From contig JAZBRS010000026.1 in the NCBI GenBank assembly GCA_037176725.1, positions 147,323,501 through 147,387,500 of the forward strand: a stretch of DNA of 64,000 nucleotides. Reading direction: 5' to 3'. The position numbers were made by a program, and so were the translations under genes. Shown here in pieces: positions 22,025 to 35,700 of the stretch (positions within the stretch are counted from its first letter, which is position 1; each line of letters begins with the position of its first letter). The stretch comes from Posidonia oceanica (Eukaryota > Streptophyta > Magnoliopsida > Alismatales > Posidoniaceae). Under the pieces are notes generated by a model. That model saw only the letters and a list, made by a program, of their open reading frames with translations, ran no database searches and was not told the origin of the DNA.

Positions 22025-23680
22025 TCAGCAGAAAAACATAGAGTCTTGAACGTTTCTATGCAGCCTTGGGAGCGCTTGGAAGGGAGTGGTTCCTGCAGAT
22101 GTGGCCCCTCCGTGTCCAGATGAACTATCAAAGAAATCTTCAAATTTTACAAACTGAGACATTTGATATGCTGCAAGATGGGCATACGCAACCGGAGCCA
22201 CTGAAATAGAATATGACACATGTGACCAATGAATGATTTTTTCTAATAGAGTAACAAAGTATTTATATCATAAGTTACGGCTTTGGAAGCATTTAGGATG
22301 ATCAAAAATACCGATAGATATTGCAGTGGTGCTTCTGTGATACCTGCTCAAAAGGAGAAAAGACTGGTCTAAAAACTTCACTCCTTGCTACTCACATGAA
22401 GAGAGTAATAAGATTATATGCTTACACGTAGCAAAGTGAATGAATAAGATTTTGTAGTTCATCCGGAGTGAAGCCTATCTCATCGAGCAATACATTGTAA
22501 TGAGTTGGACGAGATGTTCCCTGTTTGGTTTACAGAAATACATTATTATTATTTTTGAGAGCAGCACAAATCAAAGAAAAAAACTACAATAGGAGTTAAG
22601 AGCTCAAAAGCCACAAACAGACTGAAACAAAAATGGAATACCAAATACAAAAGACTAAAAACTTACTATCATTCCAGCATGGGCACACATGAAGAAGTCG
22701 TAGTTTTTAGGATGGACAACCTTTGAATCCACCACAGTTCCTGAATTCAGAAGAAAAAACACGAAAAATATTGCAATGAAGGAAATTCTTGACAGCTGAA
22801 CATTGCTAGAACATAGGGATAGGGATTAGATGTATACCAGCAGGAACATTCTCAGAAGAGTTTGCCTTAAAAAGCTTTGTGTGATGATTCTTTTGTGCCA
22901 CTATCATGGTAAACCTCGGAAGGTGATCAAAACCCAGCAGCTCAGCAGCCTGGAAGAAAACATTACTTAAAAGATGGAAATTTTAGAATATCATCACTTA
23001 TAATCCAATATTCTCAAAGTTTATAGAAAAGGTATTATTTTAACATAACCTTGATGATTTGTTCAAGCTCAATGTTCAGGACTTGATTGAATTGAGACTC
23101 GCTAACTCCATCTCTGTGAGAGAAGATGTAGATACTTAGCTACTGAAACAGGTAAGTGATAGGAAGAGAATGAAAAAAGAACATCTCTACAATGAAAATT
23201 ATCAATGTTAACTCATTTCAGTTACAGCAACCCTGTTCTATTACACATGCAATATTTTGAAGAAAACAAACATGGCACCCCAATAGAGTTTCAGAAGCTA
23301 CCTGAAAATGACAATCTGAGCTGGCTTTTGTTGATTACTAGTATGGAAGAAATCCAGCAAGAGCTCCCTGAAAACAGGAAAGCATTGAATATTGAGTAAA
23401 TATCCAAATATAATCAGAAATCATCCTTCATGTTAGATAACAGCTAGTTTGAAGCAAAAGCATAACTGACACTTCTGTTTGGAACAAGACCTGATAACAC
23501 CATCATCTCCTCCGTTGGGCAAAGGCTTATAAAGGGAATCGATCATCTCAACTTTTGGAGATTGAAACCTCACACATGCTTTATACCTGGATATTAGTGG
23601 CCAACATCGAGATCCGACAACCTATATGTACACCGACAGGAACAAATATCATCAAAAAAAAGGAATTGACAACATTACAG

Positions 23681-23717
<37 letters not shown>

Positions 23718-26700
23718 TGTTTAATATGAAACAACTATCAAAACTCTGTTGTATTCTTTCTTCACCCAGACTAATATTGTGGAACTTTCAAGGGTTTGTC
23801 ATTGGAAGATTTTGCATCCACTAGCTAGTCTTTCTGGACTTCTGATTGGTAGAAGTTATTTGATAGAAAAATGCATTCAGTTTTAGAGAAATTAGATTTG
23901 ATGTAAGATTGGATTGCATCATAAAATTTAAATTATTATTATTAGATCAACAAGAAACACAGACGAACATGAACCACAAATCCCCCATATCAATGGGATT
24001 ATATGTAACCTATATTTCTCTCATTTTTAAGCACTCATAATAACTTCAGAAAATATAGTTTAGTTCTATTTTATTGAAATAGAGCATAAATTAAAAAAGA
24101 ATTTGATCCATTTTGTTATGCAGCTAGGTCATTCTTACTTCAATTGTTAGATAGAACCAGAGCTATTACATTACCCTGCTAATTGTCATGTATGCTTGGT
24201 ACGACATTCATCTGCACAGTAAACACCATAAACTACCATATGCATTACACATGAAGTGATATTGTTCTGTCTTCCTAGGATTTATAGTCTTTTGATAAAC
24301 TCTAAAAACATATGAGGAGCAAAATTTTAGTGGATAAATATTGTGACACATTATTATCATAAATACGAATATAATCGAAAGTCTCTTAATTTTCCTTCAA
24401 ATAATTTATAAGTGAAACAAATGCAAGTGTCTTTGTTATAAGTATTTGCGAATATGCTATCACACTCTCGTGTTCACAGCTCCCAACATGATAGATTACA
24501 AGAGAATGTACTCTAACTTTAAATTCAAGTTAAATGTTACAAGATATAGTTCTTATTAGCAGTCAAAATTCCTGATTAGTACCTACAGTAATAATTGAGG
24601 AATAAAACATGCAACATAAATAAATGGATGATCCAGGGCAATACCAGGAAGTTTGGCCAGAAAGACCTATTACATAACTCATTACAGTCTTTTAATTTAG
24701 AAATAAAACAAAAGGCTCATCATTACAACTAACAATATTCTTAAACTTGTAACATGTAGATACACACATATCAAGTGTTAACGTGGAAACGGCACATATC
24801 ACATTGTAAAATTTTAAAAACTAACACAAAGGACATGGTTATACATATATATCACAGATATATAATATACAAACATAATTTTTTTAGTAAAGATGTTGTT
24901 GGAATAGTCCCACATTGGAAAAAAATAAAGACTAGACTTATGATTATATATAGATATATCCCTCCACATATTATCAATTGATTTTAAGTTGGACGTCTAT
25001 ATTTCAACATGGTATCAAAAGCATAGATTCAAAAGAAATCCTAAACCTAACACACCCTCATCTGACAGCTGCTAGAAATACTGTAGCGGCTCACCAAAAT
25101 ACTATAGCATCGCTAAAAATACTGTAACGACCTACCAAAATACTATAGCATCGTCTAAGTCACTGAGGCACCGTCGAAATCACTTTAAAAATCACCAAAA
25201 TCACTGCAACATCGCCGAAATCACTATAGCAATCAAACACTACAGTAGATTCCATCGGGCCTTGTAGACCCTATCTCATCATCATCAGCCATCGCAAGGC
25301 TTAGATCTGGACGTTCAAGCCATCGTCGGACCTGATTTGGGCTTCTACACTGCTGACAGGCCTTTCCATGGCCTCCTCTTGTGGTCGATGGACTAATGTA
25401 TGGTTGTATATTATTGACACCCCATTTTGACAGGCTCGTTTGGAGCCTTCCGGTGGCTGCTGGACCCGAATCTAGACCCAAATCCACACCTTCCTCTTCT
25501 TCTTTCCCCTCAAAACAAGCCCAAACCTGACCTAGGACTACCCCCCCTTTCCCGAACCTGAAAACCAACCAAAATCCATAGAAAAACTCGCCCCTGATGA
25601 CTTAGCAAGCCCACCAAAAAGCCTGCAAAAACTCAAACCAGACCCCTCCCAAAATCCTAGGAAACTTAGGCAAAACTACCCTTTTTCTACACCCCAAAAC
25701 CCCTCCAAAACTTCCTCAAAACCAAACCAAAACTCCGGGACCAGAACTAGAAACCCTAGACCCCATACCCGCCAAATTTCACCCCTTTCCAAGACCTTTA
25801 AGACCCCCTTCTGGCCGAATTATCGTTTTCTCTCTCCGAGATTATCGTTTTCTCTCTCCTCTCTCTCTCCTGATTATCGCCTCTCTATTCATCCCCTTCT
25901 TGCCTTTTTTCTGACTTGGCTGTGGGTCCCCTTTGTACTCCTATCCCTTCTCTATCTTATTCCTATTTTTATTTTATTTTTAGCATTTTCCCTGAATTTT
26001 AAAAGTCTTTTCCCTCAAACCTATCTCTTTCTCCCTTTTATTCTCTTTTTCCCTTTTCTCCTTCTTTTTTCTTTTCCTTCTTCTTTCTTTTGCAAAATCC
26101 ATGAAAATCCTTAAAAATCTGTAAAACCCCGAAACATAAAAGAAACAAATCAGAATTCCAAGCAAATCAACTAAAAAACATTAAACAAGTAATTAAAAAC
26201 TCAAACTTAATTAAATCAAGCTAAAAAGAAAATCAAGCATGCAAACTAAAAAATGCAAAACAAACTAAGAGAAAATACTGTAAAATCAAGTAAAAAACTG
26301 AAATAAAGTCAGAACCTACCAAAAATAAAAACCCCACTAAAAGAATTAAAAAACAAACTCCAAAGAGAAGAATTAAAAATCAAACACTAAAACAAGTAAT
26401 TAAAGGAGGCAAAAGACTTAACCTAATAAACACAAGAAAGAAACAACATAAAACTTAATTAAAAAGAAAAAGAAAATACAGTTGAAAGACTTAAAAACAC
26501 TTGATCAAACCAGGAAAAATCCAACTAAAAAACATCAAGAAGAATTAACAAATAAAAGATCAAGACACAATTCAAAGGACTTAAGAAAAAGAAAACCTTA
26601 AAAGATTAAAACTAAAAGCCAAAGCCCACTCTAATTAACCTAAAAATAAACCCTAAAAATATCAGTTAACATCCTAAAATACTTAACAAGAAAACACGAT

Positions 26701-29700
26701 TTTAAAAACAATTTAAAAGAGTTTAACCAACACTTAATCAAGTGGAAAATGAATTAACAACAAAAGAGAACCCTAAAACCCTAATCAAGCCTAAAACACA
26801 CTAATTAACCTAAAAACAGTCATTAAAAAATCCAATTAAACACCTAACCTACAACCCAATTCATCTAATATTTTTGTTTATTTTTTCCTATTTTATTTTT
26901 CTCCTTTCTTCCATCTTTCTTTCTTTCTTCTTTTTTTATCTCTTCCTTTCTTCCTTATTGGGCTCATCAGCCCGTTTGCTTTTTTCTTTCTTTTTTCAAA
27001 TCCCAGCCCGGCCCGCAGCTACAGTCGGTCGTCTTCCTCACCTTCTCCCGCGCTTGCAGAGCTACAGTACTCGCCGCCTGCAGCTCTGCAGCGGTCTACC
27101 ACCACCTGCTCGAGCCGGACGGGCGTGCGCCGAACTCCGTTCGTGCTCCTGCCATCACCACGCCGCGGCATTCAATGCCGGCAGACCTGCAAAACCAAGA
27201 ATAGAAGTCGTCAGAAACTGAGCAGAAAGAGGGGGAAATCAGAGTGAATTTCAGGAGAGAAAGAGAGGAGAAAAGGTAAAGGATTGATCCCGGAAGAGAG
27301 ACCCCGAGTTCCAGAGAATCCCGAGCGTGTGAGAGAGCTTTCCTTCTCAGAAATCCACCGAAAATCGCAGACCTTCCACCTCTCCCTTCCGCAGCAAACC
27401 AGAGCCCGTTCCGGCCATCCAATCTCTCCCAATTCATCCCCTAAATCCACCCAGAATCCCAGCATTCCTCCTCCACCCTTCCACGGCCTTTCCCCCCCTG
27501 AAAATACCCCAAGCTCACCTGATATCCACGACAGAACCCAACACCACCTCTCCTGAAATTCCCACCACCATAGACCTCCAATCCATCCCAAACCTTTCCT
27601 AGATACTCGCCCGAACTCCACCTCCCCAAGGCACCCAACCTTCAGCCCAGCAACCCACCGCAGGCCGAGAACATCACTACAAACACCTGTCCCAAGTACT
27701 GACCAGAAATCGGACCGTCTCCCAAGCTCACTCCACGCCCTCCAGAACTGCAACCCGGCCATCCAGATCCACTCCTCGAACCTCCAGCTACCTCCCGGAG
27801 CCACCCATCCAGTCCGACGAGCAGCGGACAGCCTCCCCCACCTCCGGTCCCTTGTCTGAACCCAAAGAGTTCCAAACCCCTCTCCGAGCCGCGAAGCTTC
27901 CGTCCAGTCAGGAAAGCACCGGACGACCGCTCTGAAGCAGCTCCCGCCCTCGCGAGCCACCGACGACCGCTGTAGCGCCCAGACGACCTCCGCCGACGAC
28001 CGCCGAGGCCACTGAGGTCGGGAGGCCGACTCAGACGCGGAAAGAGGTAGATTCTTATACCCTTGGCTTCCTCTTTCTCCCCCGCTGCTTTTCCGCCAAC
28101 CAGAAGTAGTTTCCGAGCCCTCCAGCTCCGCCCGCGACTCGCCGACGCTCCTGTCTTCTCCGGCGCCGGCCGCTTGTCTTCCGGGCGTTCCAGCCAGCAA
28201 AACGCCGCCCCGACGGTCTCCGGAGCTCCGCACGGACGGCAGCAACAGCCTCCGCCGCCCAGCGCCTCCCCAGCTCCCCTGTGCCGGCGGTGGTGAGGAC
28301 TGGAAGCTCACTGCTACAGTACTCCCACCGCCGGCGGCTACTGTTCCTTTATTTTTACAATAATATGGTTTTTCGTGTGAATATTGCATTTGTGCCCTAA
28401 GTTATTTCATTTTCGCGTTTTAGTCCTCTGTTCATTTAAATTGCTTAGTTTCTGATCTAATATCATATTAAATTGCATGAACTGTTTGTTTTTTTCTGTA
28501 TTTGCATGTTGGTCCATTCACTGTGCGTTTCAGTTATAAAATATTATGCTTTAGTCCCTCTGCTTTACATTATTGCACTTAGGTCCTGTTTTAAATCAGT
28601 CTATTTAATTGCATGCATTTTACCATATAAAATTGCATTCTAGGCCCCTCTATTTTTTCATATTTACTGTCTGATCCTCTGAACTGTAGTAACCTAGGTT
28701 TTATTTTCTCATTTTGCATACTGCATTGCATTTTTTACCTTCTGACTTTACATATTTGCACTTAGGTCCATTTTAAATGGACAATAACCCATTTGGCATA
28801 CATTTTAGCTTATTACATTGCATCTTTATCCCTGTTTTTTCCAAGAATTGCATTTTAGTCCATGGTCAGTGATATCAGAGCATATTTTGCATATAAAATT
28901 GCATATTTGACTCCTGCATGATTTGAAAATCACACATAGAACCTTGCATCTTTCAAAAACCATGTAAAAAGACTGTTTTGCCCCTAAGTTGCATTTTAAC
29001 TCCTATGCTTGCAAAAATTGCATGTAGGCCCTCCACTTGCATCCCCGGACTCCCCAGGGCCCCTGTTTTCTGGAAAATTTGCATTTTAGCCCCTTTCTTT
29101 CTTCAAAAATGCTTTTGAATCCCTGTTCTTTCCAAATTGCCTTTCTTTGTCTTTTCTTGCTTTGCATGCATTCTGCATTCATTTAATCTTGCATTTAAGC
29201 TCCCCTTTGCATACACTAAGCACTTTTAACTCCCCTTCACTTGGGAGGACCTTCAACACACCCCTAGGACCTCCTGAACACCTAGATCTGTTCTTCTCAT
29301 CTGTTCTGGCCCCTCTGCTCCGAAGTTGCGATATCTTCCAATCCGACCGTTGGATCTCCTCAAGAAAGCTGCCCAGGCGACCGCAGCGAAGCGCACTTCA
29401 GCATGGACCAAGCAGATCTCCGATTAGACTCCCAGATCTCCAGGTATATCTTCCTGAACCCCTACACTGCATTCATTTACATGCCATTTGCACCGTTTTG
29501 CGTACCCTTTAGTTTTTTTGCTTCGTTTTGCAGTGCCGTTTCTTTGTCTTGCTCCGTTTTGCGTGCCCTTTAGTTTTCTCGCCCCGTTTTGCGTGTTTTC
29601 AAGTTTTCTCGCTCCGTTTTGCGCGCCGCTTCTTTGTCTTGCACCGTTTTGCGTGCCCTTTAGCTTTCTCGCCCCGTTTTGCGTGTTTTCAAGTTTTCTC

Positions 29701-32700
29701 GCTCCGTTTTGCGCGCCGCCTCTTTGTCTTGCACCGTTTTGCGTGTCCTTTAGTTTTCTCGCCCCGTTTCGCGTATTTCCAAGTTTCCTCGCCCCGTTTT
29801 GCGTGTCGCTTCTTTGTCTTGCACCGTTTTGCGTGCCCTTTTAGTTTTCTTGCCTCGTTTTGCGCGCAGTCTTGCTTTCTTGCACCGTTTCGCGTGCCCT
29901 TTCGTTTTCTCGTCTCGTTTTGCGTGCAGTCTTGTTTTCTTGCACCGTTTTGCGTGCCCTTTAGTTTTCTCGCTCCGTTTTACGTCCTTGTTCCGTTCCT
30001 TGCATCATCTTGCATGTCAACCTTCTTTTCGCATCTTTTCGCATTCTCCTTTCGTTCCTCGCACTGTCTTACGCCGTTTTCCCCTTGCATGTCGATTGCA
30101 TTGCATGGTTTCCTCGCTGTTTCGCTTTTTCGCCTGCGTTTGCATATAGAGCGATGATGTTTACTGTCCGGAGTTCTCACGAGCCAGGTTTCCCCGGTTC
30201 GGAACACAGACAGCGTTGCTGAGCGCTTAGATTACACGTTTACTTCCTTGCATCGTCTTTCCTCACTTAGAGCACACCTTTGAGCATTCAGATAGGCATT
30301 CATTGGCACTTAAGCATTCAAAGTCTCCATTTCCCTGCATATGCGAGCGTAAGCCTAGAAAGACCGATTCTCGGGCGTGTCGAGGGTGCCTAACACCTTC
30401 CCCGCGCGTAACAGGAGTCCTTACCCTCTCTTGGCCCGCAATGACTATATTGCCCTTGTCCTAGGCACGAGTCACATCATTTGCATTCATTTGCATTTCA
30501 TTTCTTTTGCATTGCCCTGCATTGCATCTTTTGCTTGGTTTTGCGTGATTATTCACGCATTTCCCCGGTTTTCCTCGTCTTCCGATTTAATAGACTTGGT
30601 GGCGACTCCAATTTTGTCTTATCTTCTTCTTTTCTTTCCCTTTTTCCTTCTTTTAAATGTTTTCGAGTTAGGTCTTCCTTCTCGGACATAGCCGCTTATA
30701 GTGAGCCTGATTCCGATCGGTGCACGCGAGCTTTGGCATCGTGCATGGACGATCCGAACACTGGGATCGCTACATATATACTGCTACAACCCTTACACTA
30801 CATGTAACATCTCCCTCATGGTTGTACCTGGAACTACTACAGTCCTACACTTAGTATTTATAGGTTGTTACTGTATTGCTATGTAACTATTTGTGCTCTG
30901 GAATGATTACTTAGGTAGTGTTTGGAAACGTCTTTTTCCACCAACTTATTGCGTTAAGTGCTTATTGCCCAATAAGCATTTCCAAACGATGCCAACTTGT
31001 TAAACTTTTCCAAAAAAAGCTTTTTAGTTCATTTTAAGCTATTAGACAGCTTTTTGAAAAACTAATAGGTGTCAACTTTTTGAAAAGCTATGAATACTAA
31101 TCATAGTTTTTCCGATAATATCTTCAGAAATTGATTTTAATTACAACATGAACCTAAGGCCACAATGGCAGCGAACGGCGGTAGACGACAACAACGACGG
31201 GCGGCGTGACGACGAACAGGCAGCCGACAGCAAACAGCGACGGCGACAGATGGCAAACGACGACAAACGACAGCAACGGTCGGCGACAACGTCGACGGCG
31301 AACGGTGGTCGACAGACGACGAATGGCAGCGACGACAATGGACAGCGGTCGACGGCGATGGCAGACGGCAACGGCGGCGGTCGACGGACAATAGACGACA
31401 GCGACGTTGACAGAGAACAACAGTGGTCGACGAACGACGAATGACAACAGCATCGACGACGAACAGCGGTGGCGGCGACGATGGCAGGCAGCAATAGACG
31501 ACAACCACGGCGGCGAACAACGACAAGCGGCAACGATGAGAGCAATATAGTCTTTTAATTAACTCATAAGTACTTATTGAACATACAAACCAAACAAGCT
31601 TTTTTTCACTTCCATAAAAGCTACAAACAATATAGCTTAACAAAAAATCAGCTTTTCCCAATAAACTACGTAAGAAAAAATGTTTCCAAATACAACCTTA
31701 GTCTTTGATCATCTCCATGGAACTTATCTGAGGTCAATCCTCTCCTATTAGATTAGTTACTGTCATCCTTTGGATGATTATATGCTACTTGTACGTGATT
31801 AACTATTGTTGTTTCCTACCTGCCTTATGGCCAACATAATTGACTATAATTGTTGTCTTTCTATCAGCCTTATGATCAACACGATTGACTATGGTTCTTG
31901 TCTGTCTACCTGTTGTTGCTGCTACTACTACTACAACATCTAATACTACTACTACTACTTTCATTCCTTTCAAATTATGTAATTCTTTGTCAATAACATA
32001 AAGAATCATTATGTAACAAGTCGTTTATGTTAGATATTCCAACTTAAGGGAAAGTATTAGAGTAAATGGATCCTTATATAGATCTTTGTGTTGTCCATTT
32101 ATTAAGTTCCTTATAGGTTAAGTATGTATTTTCCTATATATAAGAGATTAATCCTTTGTTATGATCATAATACATGATTCTCTTTCCACTCACCATGGTA
32201 TTAGAACCACAAGAGACCTAAACAGGTCTAAGTTCACACACATCTACCCATGTCTAAAAGAGACATTTGTTGTTGGACCTAAAAGAGTTCACAAGAGAGG
32301 GAGAGTGTCAGAATAATCTCATATTGAAAAAAGTGAAGACTAGACTAGTGGTTATATATAAATAGACCCCTCCACACATTATCAATTGATTTTGAATTAG
32401 ATGTCTATATTTCAAAAGATATACTACAAATATATTGACTATTTTGGGCCAAGGAATTTCAACACAACTAGTCTCAGCTCAACGCCCAGGCTTCCAATCT
32501 TTAGGTACTTAAAGTTTCTACGAAAGCTGTATAAGAAAAATATTGTAGTACTTGTACATATGAATCGACCAAAAGAACTAGTTCACGTAAAGAGCTTCAC
32601 TTGTATTTCAAAGGTCATGTGGCTCGCACTACCAAGTGAGAACCCACATCATTTCTCCTATTTGGAAGTTTTTCGCAAGGTTTGCAAACTTGTTAACATG

Positions 32701-35700
32701 CAACATGTCCCCCAAATCATAGCTTAGACGAAAAACAAAGTAGATGTTCAAAATAGTTGACAAATATCCTTTCAATATAGCTAGTCACAAATACTAGTTA
32801 AACATGCCTATAGAATGATGTCATTAAAATGAAGTAGAATGTTCAAATGAGAGATGTTACTGCTGCAATAGAAGGAATATCTGCTCTTCCGGGGGAACCA
32901 TGGGAAACATCCATTCCTATAATCAAAGTAGGAATTTCGTTTACAATAGGCAAGCTTCGTGTGTACTCTACTGCTAACAATGAATTGGTACCACCTAGCT
33001 GGTAACAAAAGTAAGATAAGAATATTATTCATAAGGCAAAGGTTTAAATAGTTCAAGGAATTCTACTAAAAACACCCATTAAAAAGAAGAAATTTTTCCA
33101 TCAACTTGCCTTGGAATTGATTTTCAACAATACATTTGTGAGATACTGATCGCTCACCCTCGTTGGTGAAATACACTGGGTAACTATGCCAACTTCATGG
33201 AGGGTTTTCTTCTTCCATGGTCCTACATGGTAGAGCAAATTGATGTATTGAACCAAATTTTCAGAAAAAAAAAAGAAGCTTGAGAATAAATAATATAAAT
33301 ATACCATAAATATCACATGTTTTTCTCTCTGGCAGAACACAAAGAAGAAACTGCACTTCTGGTCGATGCTTAGCTTCTACTTGTTGATACATCTGCTCAA
33401 CCCTTTCAACTGGTCCTGATCTTCTCCACTGTGGATCTTCTTCAATTAATGTGAAAGGTCGTTTAAATGTCTACAAAAAGGCATTCCAATCTTAGATCCA
33501 CACAAATTTTAATGAGTTAGCCACTACCATTAAATATTCAGCATAGTGTTATTATATTCTGTCTGACTTATCATGTAGAATTGTTCAGTCAAGCAGCCTC
33601 CAATTGTGAGAATTATTTTAACAAAAAGAAAAACAAAGTAAGATAAAATGTCTGGATCAATTACACACGAAAAGAAACTTACCATCCCTTTTTTCCTCCC
33701 ACAGTTTATTAGCTCCCGTGAGAGATGACTAATATCACAGCGTGCAGAGAAATTCACTATAGCCCATACTTCAACATGAATTGGATCCCAGAGAGTCTAG
33801 GGTATAATTAAGAAAGTCATGCGCAAAGTTTTAACAAGAAAGTTCTAGGCAATTAATAGATTCACTTGATTGTTATACCTTGTCATTAAAATTCCACCGT
33901 CCATTACGAGGAACACAGTCTTCTCCATTGCCAACTTTTAACTGCAAGAAATACCCAAGTTATGTCATTTATTCCTTCTTCATAATAAAGAATGATATCA
34001 ATCTCAACAATATCAAAGCAGATAGAAAATGAATGTGCAAAAGAAACAAGAAAAAATCTCACAGTTGGAGCATTTAAAATGCGACCATCTAATTGAGGAA
34101 GTTGTTTTTCAATAGAAATGCCACATGCAGCCAACATGGGCTCCTCATCATATCGATTGATTCTCAAAGCCTACAATACAATGTATTTTAGTTTGAAGAG
34201 CACTAAGCAATAACTATTAAGCAAAGTAACATTTTTGTCAAGACCTACATCTGTTACAACCCGAATTCGTTCCTGAGGCTTTTGCCGGGACTTCTCCACC
34301 AGTGAGGCCCTCTGCTGACTAGATAGTGCTTTTGTATAACGTTGCAGTGAAACTAAGTCACATAACTGTCATAAGCAGATTCAGTGAATGTTGGTATAAG
34401 GACCTGAAAGTCTGAAACTGCATACTTTGAATAATTAACTGAACAGCATATTGCAGACCTCAACAGGTAGATAACACGGTCGCTTTGGCTTTCCCACATC
34501 AAGGCATGGAAAACGTGCTGACCAAGTCAGTTCAATTTTTTTTTCAACAGTATAATAGTCATAAACAGTGATTTCCTTTGTTTGTCCCTCTCCCTCCTCA
34601 TTTCTGACTTTCATTGGAAACCTGTAATGTACAGAAATGATGTTTAGAAGCTAGAGAAACTGAATATAATTAGCAAAACAGTTAGACAGGTTGAAAGCAG
34701 AAACTGATAGTGAGGATAATAATAATAGTGCTTACAGTTGCTGACTGCATGGAAGATCACTCAGGCCTATGATCTTGAATTCCCTTTTTGTGTGCCTTGT
34801 CTTGATCCTCATACTTTTCAGCATTTGTTTGGCCTGCAAAGCTCGATATATACAAGGTACATTGAAAGCAGTCAAAAATACTTTCCTGGTGTGGGAGTGC
34901 AGTCAATATAACATATTAACATAAAAAAGAATGCTTATTACCTTGTTCCAGACAATTTGACTCGGATCCCTAACATTCTGGTTAGCAAGTAAAAAGTCTA
35001 TTACAGGTCCTGGAGTCATAACCATCACAGTGGATACATCTGTTTTATAGCACAATGAAATGGTGTAAACATGAGATACACAAGTCATAAACCTTAACCA
35101 AAAGGTTAGCCATTATATGATTTTGTTTGGCTACAGCTTACCCATGTTTAGAGTCAGACCACCCCGTGTATTCTGAAAGCTCGAATGGAACCCTCGACAC
35201 CCAGAGACACCACCACCTAAAGGTACAAGGTTCCCCCCATTGTCACTGAAAAAGGACTGTCTGACTAGAAGGCATTCACTGTAAAAAAAAAAAAGAGGAA
35301 TTTAGCAATTAATAGATCCATTTAGCGTGATGTGACTAAATAATGAGATAGTGGGATTATTGAACAAACCGCTTTGCTTGTTGGTGTCTTAGTATAATGT
35401 CAAGTACCCTCAAGGATCTTTGAGTAGTGTCTGTGTCAACCCCCCTAAGAGCATCTGCCATGCAGCTAATAGGAAACTCAGCCGCATACTTTATTTCCAC
35501 CTTGAATGTTTTGGCTCTGTGAAGACGCCGTGACCGTTTTTTGTCACCTCCACAAGGGCTTCCTCCTCCAGTACCCCTGCACAGAAACAGGGATAATGAG
35601 AAAGAACAAGCATGAATTTAAAGTACATCTGAAACAAGACGATTGTCAATGCTGTTCCTGAAACAAGATGATTATCAATGTGATACGTAACAAAGAAAAC

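Larger units (their letters stand above)
25412..30774 (+). mobile_element. Solo LTR of Tat/Ogre-like family, TSD TATAT, in AGO6 intron
   Basis: The 5363-bp unit starts TATTGACACCCC (TG end mutated to TA) and ends GGGATCGCTACA. It is flanked by TATAT at 25407-25411 and 30775-30779. It is collinear with the LTR at 3553-9331 and, inverted, with 44973-49756. The parts are an AT-rich front, a GC-rich block (27000-28330) with a 392-codon antisense frame, a TTGCAT motif field (28380-29200), the CGTTTTGCG array (29480-30010), the conserved block (30340-30450) and the PBS-like motif (30597-30609). It inserted inside the short copia-like element. Confidence 0.92.
24897..32417 (+). mobile_element. Short-LTR copia-like element in AGO6 intron, nested
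   Basis: The left LTR is 24897-25009 (113 bp, TGTTGGAATAG...TTTCAACA). The right LTR is 32306-32417 (112 bp, TGTCAGAATAA...TTTCAAAA) and shares ATTATCAATTGATTTT(A/G)A and the GACTAGACT block. A primer-binding-site-like TGGTATCAAAAGC follows the left LTR, and a purine tract ACAAGAGAGGGAGAG precedes the right. Flanks are GATGT and GATAT, a target duplication with one mismatch. Removing the nested solo LTR and MITE leaves only about 1.1 kb inside and no coding domain, so it is a non-autonomous TRIM-like element. It is oriented opposite to AGO6. Confidence 0.75.

Noticed and set aside
23690..23713. (TA)n run as a transposon border
   Set aside because: It is a simple microsatellite in an intron with no terminal repeats beside it.
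31137..31661. Several 100-174-codon ORFs in both strands
   Set aside because: They are by-products of the CGACGG triplet-rich core; compositions are simple and mutually overlapping.
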